DNA from: Vulcanimicrobiota bacterium
GTDB taxonomy: Bacteria; Vulcanimicrobiota; JAJTBE01
Assembly (NCBI GenBank): GCA_021107945.1
Contig: JAIORV010000030.1
Coordinates: 1-45,919, forward strand
Length of the DNA stretch: 45,919 bases
Direction: 5' to 3'
Below the pieces are notes generated by a model that was not told the origin of the DNA, searched no databases, and was given only the letters and a program-made list of their open reading frames with translations. A program made the translations under genes and the position numbers. Below, piece by piece: positions 26,928-33,846 of this stretch; positions within the stretch are counted from its first letter, which is position 1; every line of letters starts with the position of its first letter.

Positions 26928-27350
26928 ATGGAAGAACAGGAACAGGTCTCAATACTAATTGTCGAGTTAGACACAAGGCTTATGATGAACCTTGAGTTGA
27001 TTGCAAGGGAAGAAGATTTAAAAGTACTGACTTGCAAGGATGGACTTGAGGTTCTCAAAATAATAAGAGAAAAGCTACCTTCTCTTGCTATTATAGATAT
27101 GAATGTTCCAGGATTAGAAGCTTTTGATCTTTGCAGACTTGTAAAATTCGATGATAGATACCAAGATATAAAAGTAATAATTCTGGGAAATACGACAAGC
27201 AATAATTATGAGGAAAAAGCCATCAAAGCAGGAGCTGATGATTTTCTCGTAAAACCATTGAGCAACAGGGAAATGCTTTCCCACATCCAGATGGCTGTTG
27301 GATGCTGTAGATGGAGGGGACAGAAAATTATCTGGATGGATAAGTCATAG
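26928..27350 (+). CDS. Stand-alone receiver-domain protein, partly degenerate
   Basis: This 140-residue protein is a single CheY-like domain with the phospho-acceptor Asp57 in AIIDMNVPG and the conserved lysine in FLVKPL. The acidic pocket reads VELD instead of VDDD and the switch Ser/Thr position falls in ILGNTT, so phosphorylation chemistry may be altered. There is no output domain. It lies 171 bases after pilC and 13 before the TPR gene, which suggests a role in pilus control. The 26757-26927 gap shows nothing else. Confidence 0.75.
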   Translation: MEEQEQVSILIVELDTRLMMNLELIAREEDLKVLTCKDGLEVLKIIREKLPSLAIIDMNVPGLEAFDLCRLVKFDDRYQDIKVIILGNTTSNNYEEKAIKAGADDFLVKPLSNREMLSHIQMAVGCCRWRGQKIIWMDKS

Positions 27351-27363
27351 TAGAGGTTATTGA

Positions 27364-28017
27364 ATGAGAAGTATAGACAGAATGAAAATGAATATGCGCT
27401 TGATATTTTATATCATATTCCTTTTCGGCATAGTTGGTGTGGCGACATGGTCACTTATTCGAGGTGCTATCAATTTATATTTTTACATCTTTTTTGCTGC
27501 CGGAGCATTGTTTTTTATCGTCTGGAATTTCTGGACAAGAATGAAAATCATAAAAACGGATATAGGCTCTCTCATACGTGAAGCAGATAAAGCCAGCGAA
27601 GAAGGACAATGGCAAAGAGCTATCAGTTATTATGACGAACTACTCCTGGCAAAGCCAGGCTTTGAGAAAGCTCTGGTAAGCAAAGCTTATTGCCTTAAGC
27701 AAATGACAGGATTTAGAGATGCGATTCCCCAACTCAAGAAAACTCTCGAGATAAAACCCAATTCATCCAGAGCACATTTTCTACTTGGAGTATGCTATTT
27801 TGAGGGGCGATATACAGATGAGGCAATTGAACATCTGAATAAGGCCATAACATTGGAGCCCGATTTTCCAGATTCATATATATTTTTGGGTGATATTTAT
27901 AAATTCAAGAAAGAGAATGGAGAAGCAATTGAATTTTATAATAAATTTATAGAATTAAGTGAAGATCAAGATAAGATACGGATGATAAAAGAAAAACGGG
28001 ACCAAATTTCCGGTTAA
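27364..28017 (+). CDS. Membrane-anchored TPR protein
   Basis: This 217-residue protein has two N-terminal transmembrane helices (about 12-32 and 38-58) followed by about four tetratricopeptide repeats (for example ISYYDELLLAKPGFEKAL, FLLGVCYFEGRYTDEAIEHL). The TPR part faces one side of the membrane and should bind a protein partner. GAGG precedes the ATG at 27364. It sits between the receiver and the pseudopilin and may be a pilus-assembly accessory, as PilF-type TPR proteins are; this one is not a lipoprotein. Confidence 0.7.
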   Translation: MRSIDRMKMNMRLIFYIIFLFGIVGVATWSLIRGAINLYFYIFFAAGALFFIVWNFWTRMKIIKTDIGSLIREADKASEEGQWQRAISYYDELLLAKPGFEKALVSKAYCLKQMTGFRDAIPQLKKTLEIKPNSSRAHFLLGVCYFEGRYTDEAIEHLNKAITLEPDFPDSYIFLGDIYKFKKENGEAIEFYNKFIELSEDQDKIRMIKEKRDQISG

Positions 28018-28079
28018 GGCAGTTATATATATTGATAACAAAACCGGAAAAATAATCCACAATTAAATAGGTGGTTAAA

Positions 28080-28496
28080 ATGCTAAAATCAAAATACTTA
28101 ATATCAAAAAGGGGCTTAGTACTCATAGAGCTCCTCACGGTTATTTTCATTCTTGCAACACTGGTAATGCTGTTGATTCCAAACCTGAAGTGGACGGTTT
28201 TCAAAACACAGCTTTCAGGTTGTCAGCAAAACTTGAAAAACATGTCAACAGCTCTTCAGCTCTATGCAAACGATAATGAAGACTATTACCCTGAGAATCT
28301 CGATGGATTGAAACCTCACTACTTCCACCATATACCGACATGTCCATCTGCAAGCGCAGATACATATTCGCCCGGATATGATATTTCAGTTGACCTGAAG
28401 GTATATACCCTTCCATGTAAGGGTAAGAATCATGGAGTCCTGGGACTGGGAGAAGATGAGCCATATTGGTCTATGAGCGAGGGATTAAGACCCTGA
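28080..28496 (+). CDS. Type IV pseudopilin-like protein
   Basis: This protein of about 138 residues has a prepilin-type N-terminus: a basic leader ending K-R-G, then LVLIELLTVIFILATL, with the required Glu at position 5 of the mature part. This predicts cleavage after Gly by a prepilin peptidase. The mature first residue is Leu rather than Phe. The soluble part holds NLKNMSTALQLYANDNEDYYP, typical of bacterial pseudopilins, plus four cysteines. The ATG at 28080 follows AGGTGG. It is the last gene of the pilus cluster. No prepilin peptidase is in the window. Confidence 0.75.
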   Translation: MLKSKYLISKRGLVLIELLTVIFILATLVMLLIPNLKWTVFKTQLSGCQQNLKNMSTALQLYANDNEDYYPENLDGLKPHYFHHIPTCPSASADTYSPGYDISVDLKVYTLPCKGKNHGVLGLGEDEPYWSMSEGLRP

Positions 28497-28544
28497 TCTC
28501 TTCCTTTCTTCAGTAGTGTCTAAAAACTTATTTAATATAGCTTA

Positions 28545-28586
28545 TTCGGGGAAGAGAATTTTTCGAAAAAAAGTTTCTTCCCCGAA
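28545..28586. other. Long hairpin downstream of the pseudopilin
   Basis: TTCGGGGAAGA (28545-28555) and TCTTCCCCGAA (28576-28586) form an 11-bp perfect stem with an AT-rich loop that is itself partly palindromic. No T run follows, so a standard terminator is not supported. It could be an mRNA 3' structure or a repeat. The rest of the 28497-28826 gap shows no gene. Confidence 0.45.
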
Positions 28587-28826
28587 CCCCATCTTCAAAA
28601 AACTTTATATTGCTGATTTGCAATTTTATTAAATTCCAATAATATCGGTATAAGTCCGGTTACCGCACAAATTTCCCGGGGGAGGATTTTTTTTATATCA
28701 GGAAGTATTTATACAAAACAATGTATTTTTTCAGGACCTCCATGTAGAATCAAACAAACCTGATATTATAATCGATGAATCTACTTGATGGGATTGAAAG
28801 CTAACCTCAAAAAAGGGGAGATAATT

Positions 28827-29828
28827 ATGAAATCAAGCTCCGTAAAAAAATCTCTATGTATTACGATGATTCTTATCTTTATCCTGGGCTTCTGCAATGT
28901 ATTTGCCGACAGGGGAACATTCGTTATGCGTCCCAAGAAGATGAAGGAGAACATCAATGTCTATGATACCGGTCAAAAGGCGATTATTGCCTGGAACAGG
29001 AATCAGGAGATAATGATCCTTTCCACCGACAAGTATGCTTCCAAAGATGCGAAGGTGCTGGAATTTATGCCCTTGCCTTCGAAGCCCTCGAGGGTGGAGA
29101 AAATGGATGTAAAGTGCTTCCGGGAGGTTGCAAGTCTCATCGCAAGACACAGGCCAAGAGTGAGTGAGGCAATGAAGAGTAGAACCGGAAACGGTGGCAG
29201 AGGAAAGAGCGCACCCAGAGCGGAGCAAGCCGTCAGGATTGTTTTTCACAAGAAAATCGGCGCACATGATATTACAATTGCAAAGACGAAGAATCTGAAC
29301 GCTTTTATTGACTGGATAAAGGAATTTGTCGCAAAACAGGGCATGGAATATGACGAGAAGGATTTCACCGAGTTGAAACCCATTGTGCGGGGATATATAA
29401 GCAAGGGATATCAATATTATGTTTTTGATGTCATTGAGTTGACGACACAGAAAAAGACAGTCGAACCAATCCTTTATCAGTTCAAGTCAAAGAATGTATA
29501 TTTTCCCCTCAGGGTGACCCTGCTAAGCAGAGGAGTTACAACCATCGCATTATACCTTTTCACGCCTTTTAAAACGGATATCTGGGGAACGAAAAGCGGT
29601 TTCGTATCGGGATTCTATACAGTTAAAGGAAAAGCAAGCTACGAGCACCCGATAAAATTCCAGGTGACGGATTATGATATGAGAAGAGTTTCAAAGGAAA
29701 TATCGAAGCTTTTTAATGGATGTAGTGAAAAAATATGGTTCTCCGCTGCAAAATTCCACGGTCAGACATCGAAATTGACAAGGGATTTTGTGATTAAACC
29801 CGCGGTTTATATGGGAGAAGACAGATAG
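28827..29828 (+). CDS. Secreted DUF2330-family protein
   Basis: This 333-residue protein has a clear Sec signal peptide (basic start, LCITMILIFILGFCNVFA). The DUF2330 hallmarks follow: INVYDTGQKAIIAWN, MILSTD, VLEFMPLPSKPS and later RIVFHKKIGAHDITIAK. The domain is found in exported proteins of unknown function in many candidate phyla. There is no transmembrane segment after the signal, so it should be periplasmic or extracellular. The ATG at 28827 has AAGGGGAG upstream. A C-terminal hydrophobic sorting segment is absent. Confidence 0.75.
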   Translation: MKSSSVKKSLCITMILIFILGFCNVFADRGTFVMRPKKMKENINVYDTGQKAIIAWNRNQEIMILSTDKYASKDAKVLEFMPLPSKPSRVEKMDVKCFREVASLIARHRPRVSEAMKSRTGNGGRGKSAPRAEQAVRIVFHKKIGAHDITIAKTKNLNAFIDWIKEFVAKQGMEYDEKDFTELKPIVRGYISKGYQYYVFDVIELTTQKKTVEPILYQFKSKNVYFPLRVTLLSRGVTTIALYLFTPFKTDIWGTKSGFVSGFYTVKGKASYEHPIKFQVTDYDMRRVSKEISKLFNGCSEKIWFSAAKFHGQTSKLTRDFVIKPAVYMGEDR

Positions 29829-29829
29829 C

Positions 29830-29885
29830 GGAGGTCAGAGGTCAGAGGTCAGATCCCGTTTCTCACCTCTCGCCTCTCGCCTCCA
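29830..29885 (+). repeat. Low-complexity AGGTCAG / CTCGCCT tract
   Basis: Three AGGTCAG units are followed by CTCGCCTCTCGCCTC, partly complementary to them. The tract directly follows the DUF2330 stop codon and precedes the MNT gene. Confidence 0.45.
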
Positions 29886-29916
29886 GTATGTGATAAACGG
29901 ACTTGGAGGTTGTTGA

Positions 29917-30231
29917 ATGGATAGTCCCCTGGAAAGAGCTTTAAAGATTATTATTCATGTAGCAAACCCCGACAAGGTTATCCTTTTTGGCTCCCATGCA
30001 AGTGGTAAAGGGAATCCTGAAAGCGATTATGATTTTCTTGTCTTAAAGAAGGGCATAAAAAAACAACGCAAACTTGCTCAAGAAATATATTTAAATCTCA
30101 CAAATATTGGGGCTCCGGTAGATGTGATTGTATCGAATCTGGAAAAGTATGAACGATTGAAAACGGATCCATACATGATCTATAGCGAAGCTGCCGGCAA
30201 TGGGAGGGTTGTTTATGAAAAATCAGGATAA
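29917..30231 (+). CDS. MNT-type minimal nucleotidyltransferase (antitoxin-like)
   Basis: This 104-residue protein has the minimal nucleotidyltransferase signature GSHASGKGNPESDYDFLV, giving the paired Asp metal ligands, and a third Asp in PVDVIVSN. In HEPN/MNT modules this protein AMPylates and neutralises the HEPN partner. Its last 17 bases overlap the start of the HEPN gene, so the two are translationally coupled. Confidence 0.8.
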   Translation: MDSPLERALKIIIHVANPDKVILFGSHASGKGNPESDYDFLVLKKGIKKQRKLAQEIYLNLTNIGAPVDVIVSNLEKYERLKTDPYMIYSEAAGNGRVVYEKSG

Positions 30232-30610
30232 GGCAATGGAGTGGTTGAGGAGAGCAAAAAGTAACCTTGCATGTGCAAAAATTGGCAGAATTTCCCCGGA
30301 AATACTTTATGAAGACCTTTGTTTTAATACTCATCAAGCTGTGGAGAAAGCTTTGAAGTCACTTTGTATTATGCACGAGATTAAATTTCCCAAAACACAT
30401 GATATAGCCTATCTATTTGAAATATTAGAAAAAGGAAATGTCCCGGTGCCTCATGGTGTGAAAAATGCCAGAATATTAAATGAATATGCTGTAGAAGCTC
30501 GTTATCCCGGAGATTATGAACCTATAGATGAGATGGATTATTCAAAAGCACTGGAAATTGCAAAGAAAGTTCTGAAATGGGTTGAAAAAATGATAGAGGA
30601 AAAAAGTTGA
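30215..30610 (+). CDS. HEPN-domain protein, partner of the MNT protein
   Basis: This 131-residue all-helical protein is of the HEPN family: WLRRAKSNLACAK, NTHQAVEKALKSL, KTHDIAYLFEIL and the EARYPGDY segment. The R-x4-6-H ribonuclease motif is not evident near the C-terminus, so a toxic RNase activity cannot be assumed. The ATG at 30215 is preceded by GGGAGGG; an in-frame ATG at 30200 lies before that site. It forms a two-gene module with the overlapping nucleotidyltransferase. Confidence 0.75.
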   Translation: MKNQDKAMEWLRRAKSNLACAKIGRISPEILYEDLCFNTHQAVEKALKSLCIMHEIKFPKTHDIAYLFEILEKGNVPVPHGVKNARILNEYAVEARYPGDYEPIDEMDYSKALEIAKKVLKWVEKMIEEKS

Positions 30611-30641
30611 GGCAATTAATAGTGAACTGGAGGAGAAAGAA

Positions 30642-32069
30642 ATGAAAATCGATCCTATGAAAATCCCGGACACCGGAGGAAAGCCTACAAGACGCTCAAC
30701 CGGTGAAAAAGAGATAACAATTTCAACCGACGACAAATTTACATCCACCGGAGATACAGGCAAACCGGGCATAATCGACAGCAAGACAGCGGCTTCAATT
30801 CTTGCGCAAAAAAAGGGGGAAGATTACAAGATTCTATGGTCATTCAAGCCTGAAGAAAAGAAGTATTTTAAAAAAGATAGCCCCAGTATGCGTGAATTTA
30901 TCGAAAAGTTTGGGAGTAAGCAGGATCACGTTGATTATGTTAACTCGTTAGGAACGCCATATTTTGAGGAGTCCGGCGTGTCCACGACCCCAACTCCCTC
31001 AAGAGATGGAAAAGGTATCATCATCGCCACAAACCATGGGGATATTTATTGTGTGGGTAAGGACGGCAAGCCTGTATGGAAGAAAGAGGCCTCCAAAGAT
31101 GAATCTGCAGAAATCGAAGGGATCAATCAATCCCCCACCGGCGATATAATATTCAAAGATGCAGGATACCTTTATCGGCTGGACCACGACACAATGGAGG
31201 TGAAGCCTTTTGAATCTGTTGGGGAGAGGCAGGGAATCTACTACAGTGTCGGCTCCGACGGTACAATTTATCGAGGTACCTGGGAAAACAGGAAGGAAGA
31301 CGGGGTCTATGCCCTGAATCCTGATGACACGGTGAAATGGAAATTCCCCACTCCTAAAATGCCAATAAAGGGGAAGCCCGTTGAAGGTCCCGATGGAAAA
31401 ATATGCTTTCATACCTGGGACGGTGAAGTTTTTATGCTTTCATCTGACGGAAAGAAGTCTGCCCATACGAAACTGAAAGGCAGAACAGCTTCGTGGAACC
31501 CGGTATTTTCACCTGACGGGGAGAGAATGTATATGGGCTTTAAGGATGGCAGTGTTGCCTGTGTCTCGACGAAAGACGGAAAAACCGGATGGATAAAGAG
31601 CATGGGGGTGGAGACAGACGAGCAATACATGTCGGTGGGCAATGACGGCACTTTGTATGTTGCGGGATCGAAGGGCAAACTTGTGACGTTTGATACCGAC
31701 GGTAAAAAGAAATGGGAATATCATTCCAGCGGAGATATAAAGACCGATCCCATTGTGAGCAAGTCCGGTTACGTTTATCAGGTCTGTGGCGACGGGAGCT
31801 TGCATTGTATAGATAAAAACGGCGATGCCCGTTGGATTGCGAAGATTACCGCTCAATATGCCCCTCCGCCATACGTTGACGACGACGATACTCTTTACGT
31901 CGCCACAAAGTCAGGCTCCCTTCAAGCTATTAAGAGCAATACAATTGAAGATATTGCAAAAAGGGCGTTTGAGGGGCAGGAAGGCAAGGAAAAATCCGTT
32001 CCGACAATTGAGATCGGCGAAGGATTTGTAATGATAGGTGGAGTAAAGTTATCGATAAAAAGAAGTTAG
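30642..32069 (+). CDS. Cytoplasmic PQQ-type beta-propeller protein, paralogue 1
   Basis: This 475-residue protein has a polar N-terminal leader of about 60 residues and then about seven PQQ/WD-like blades, with units such as DGTIYRGT, LNPDDTVKWKF, DGKICFHT, DGSVACVSTKDGKTGW, DGTLYVAG and DGSLHCIDKNGDARW. A short C-terminal tail reads TIEIGEGFVMIGGVKL. There is no signal peptide, unlike most PQQ-propeller proteins. GGAGG precedes the ATG. It is about 80% similar to the next gene, with the same ribosome-binding leader, so a tandem duplication is clear. Function unknown. Confidence 0.7.
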   Translation: MKIDPMKIPDTGGKPTRRSTGEKEITISTDDKFTSTGDTGKPGIIDSKTAASILAQKKGEDYKILWSFKPEEKKYFKKDSPSMREFIEKFGSKQDHVDYVNSLGTPYFEESGVSTTPTPSRDGKGIIIATNHGDIYCVGKDGKPVWKKEASKDESAEIEGINQSPTGDIIFKDAGYLYRLDHDTMEVKPFESVGERQGIYYSVGSDGTIYRGTWENRKEDGVYALNPDDTVKWKFPTPKMPIKGKPVEGPDGKICFHTWDGEVFMLSSDGKKSAHTKLKGRTASWNPVFSPDGERMYMGFKDGSVACVSTKDGKTGWIKSMGVETDEQYMSVGNDGTLYVAGSKGKLVTFDTDGKKKWEYHSSGDIKTDPIVSKSGYVYQVCGDGSLHCIDKNGDARWIAKITAQYAPPPYVDDDDTLYVATKSGSLQAIKSNTIEDIAKRAFEGQEGKEKSVPTIEIGEGFVMIGGVKLSIKRS

Positions 32070-32090
32070 CTTAAACTGGAGGAGAAAGAA

Positions 32091-33533
32091 ATGAAAATCG
32101 ATCCTGCGAAAATTGCAGATACCGGTGGCAAGATCACAAAACGCTCAGCCGGTGAAAAAGAAATAACAATTTCAACCGACGATAAATTTACATCCACCGG
32201 AAATACAGACAAACCGGGTATAATTGACAGAAAGACAGCGGCATCCGTCGTTCTTGCCAGGACAAAGATGCGGAATTACAAGGTTCTATGGTCATTTAAA
32301 CCTGAGAAGAAGAAGTATATAAGGAAAGAGAATCCCGATACCCGCAAAGCTTACGAACAGTTATACGAACAGACAGGGGATAAAAAGGCGCTCCAGGATT
32401 ACCTTGACTCGATTGGAAAGCCATATTTCAATGAATCCCGTGTGTCAACAACTCCCGCTCCTGCAAAGGACGGGAAGGGTCTTATTATCGCCACAAACAA
32501 CAAGGATATGTATTGCGTGGGTGAAGACGGTAAGCCCGTATGGAAGAAAGAGATTTCAAACGAGGATTATGTAAATATCGGGAAAGTTTGCCAATCTCCG
32601 ACCTGTGATATTTTATTCAAGATGAAAGGAGACCTTCACCGCCTGGATCCGGACACAATGAAAGTGGAGCCGTTTAAATCTATTGAAGAGAGGCAGGGAA
32701 GCTTCTACAGTGTCGGGTCTGACGGCACGATTTACCAGGGCACCAGGGACAAGAAGAGGCAGAACTGTGTTTATGCCCTGAATCCTGATGACACGGTGAA
32801 ATGGAGATTCCACACCCCTGGAAATGCGATAAAAGGGAAGCCTGTTGAAGGTCCCGACGGGAAAGTATGTTTCCATACCTGGAATGGAGAAATCTTTGTG
32901 ATTTCAGCCGATGGAAAGAAGTCTGCCCATACGAAACTGGAAGGCAAGACAGCTTCGTGGAACCCGGTTTTTTCACCTGACGGGGAGAGAGTATATATGG
33001 GCTTGAAGGATGGCAGTGTTGCCTCTATCTCGGCGAAAGACGGAAGCACCGAATGGATAAAGAGCATGGGGATGGAGACCGGCGAACAACATATGTCTGT
33101 GGGTAATGACGGCACTTTATATGTTGCGGGATTGAAGGGCAAACTTGTTGCATTTGATCCCGACGGCAGGGAGAAATGGGAATACCGTTCCAGCGGCGAT
33201 ATGATGACCTGCCCTATTGTGAGCAAATCCGGGGACGTCTATCAGGTCAGTGGCGATGAGAGCTTGCATTGTATAGATAACAGGGGTGTTGCGAAGTGGA
33301 TTGCAAAGATTACCGCTCAATATGCGCCTCCGCCATATGTTGACGATGATGACACCCTTTACGTCGTCACGAAGTCGGGATGCCTTCAGGCCATAAAGAG
33401 CAGTACAATTGAAGAAATTGCAGAAAGGGCGGCTGAAGGGCAGGAAGGCGAGGGAAAATCCGTCCCCACGATTGAAATAGGCGAAGGATTTGTGACGATA
33501 GGCGGGGTAAAATTATCGATAAAAGGGCGTTAA
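32091..33533 (+). CDS. Cytoplasmic PQQ-type beta-propeller protein, paralogue 2
   Basis: This 480-residue tandem copy of the preceding gene starts 21 bases after its stop behind the same sequence TGGAGGAGAAAGAA. The leader (EKEITISTDDKFTSTG), the blades and the tail (TIEIGEGFVTIGGVKL) match. The segment before the first blade differs most: it is about five residues longer and rewritten around 65-105 (residues like RKAYEQLYEQTGDKK). No signal peptide. The two proteins are probably co-expressed and may recognise different partners through the variable segment. Confidence 0.7.
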   Translation: MKIDPAKIADTGGKITKRSAGEKEITISTDDKFTSTGNTDKPGIIDRKTAASVVLARTKMRNYKVLWSFKPEKKKYIRKENPDTRKAYEQLYEQTGDKKALQDYLDSIGKPYFNESRVSTTPAPAKDGKGLIIATNNKDMYCVGEDGKPVWKKEISNEDYVNIGKVCQSPTCDILFKMKGDLHRLDPDTMKVEPFKSIEERQGSFYSVGSDGTIYQGTRDKKRQNCVYALNPDDTVKWRFHTPGNAIKGKPVEGPDGKVCFHTWNGEIFVISADGKKSAHTKLEGKTASWNPVFSPDGERVYMGLKDGSVASISAKDGSTEWIKSMGMETGEQHMSVGNDGTLYVAGLKGKLVAFDPDGREKWEYRSSGDMMTCPIVSKSGDVYQVSGDESLHCIDNRGVAKWIAKITAQYAPPPYVDDDDTLYVVTKSGCLQAIKSSTIEEIAERAAEGQEGEGKSVPTIEIGEGFVTIGGVKLSIKGR

Positions 33534-33536
33534 CAG

Positions 33537-33605
33537 AGTGGGAAGTGGGAAAAGGGAAGAGGGAAGCGGGAAAAGGGAAGAGGGAAGTGGGAAAAGGGAA
33601 GTAGG
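33537..33605 (+). repeat. G-run repeat tract, possible G-quadruplex
   Basis: At least eight GGG runs separated by 3-5 purines (GGGAAGTGGGAAAAGGGAAG type) start three bases after the stop codon of propeller paralogue 2. The spacing satisfies the usual G3+N1-7 quadruplex pattern on the plus strand. Confidence 0.65.
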
Positions 33606-33640
33606 ACCCTGCCTCCGTTATCTGTTATTCGTCATTCGTT

Positions 33641-33752
33641 TAGAGGTAAAATTCCTGGTTTCCTCATTTCCTCATTTCCTTAGAGGTAAAATTCCTTATT
33701 TCCTTATTTCCTCATTTCCTTAGAGGTAAAATTCCTTATTTCCTCATTCCGC
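33641..33752 (+). repeat. 40-base tandem repeat, three copies
   Basis: TAGAGGTAAAATTCCT recurs at exactly 33641, 33681 and 33721, each followed by TTTCC-rich sequence. The array lies between the G-run tract and the FlhB/FlhA-like gene and has no coding potential. Confidence 0.75.
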
Positions 33753-33846
33753 CATCTGTCCTTCGTTTTCCGTTTTCCTTATTTCCGCGTAGGAATTTCC
33801 TTTCTCATATAGAAGCAGGTATATAATATATATGCGGAGGTTAGAC

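Noticed and set aside
33538-33723. 61-residue plus-strand frame
   Set aside because: It is entirely encoded by the G-run tract and the 40-base tandem repeat; low complexity.
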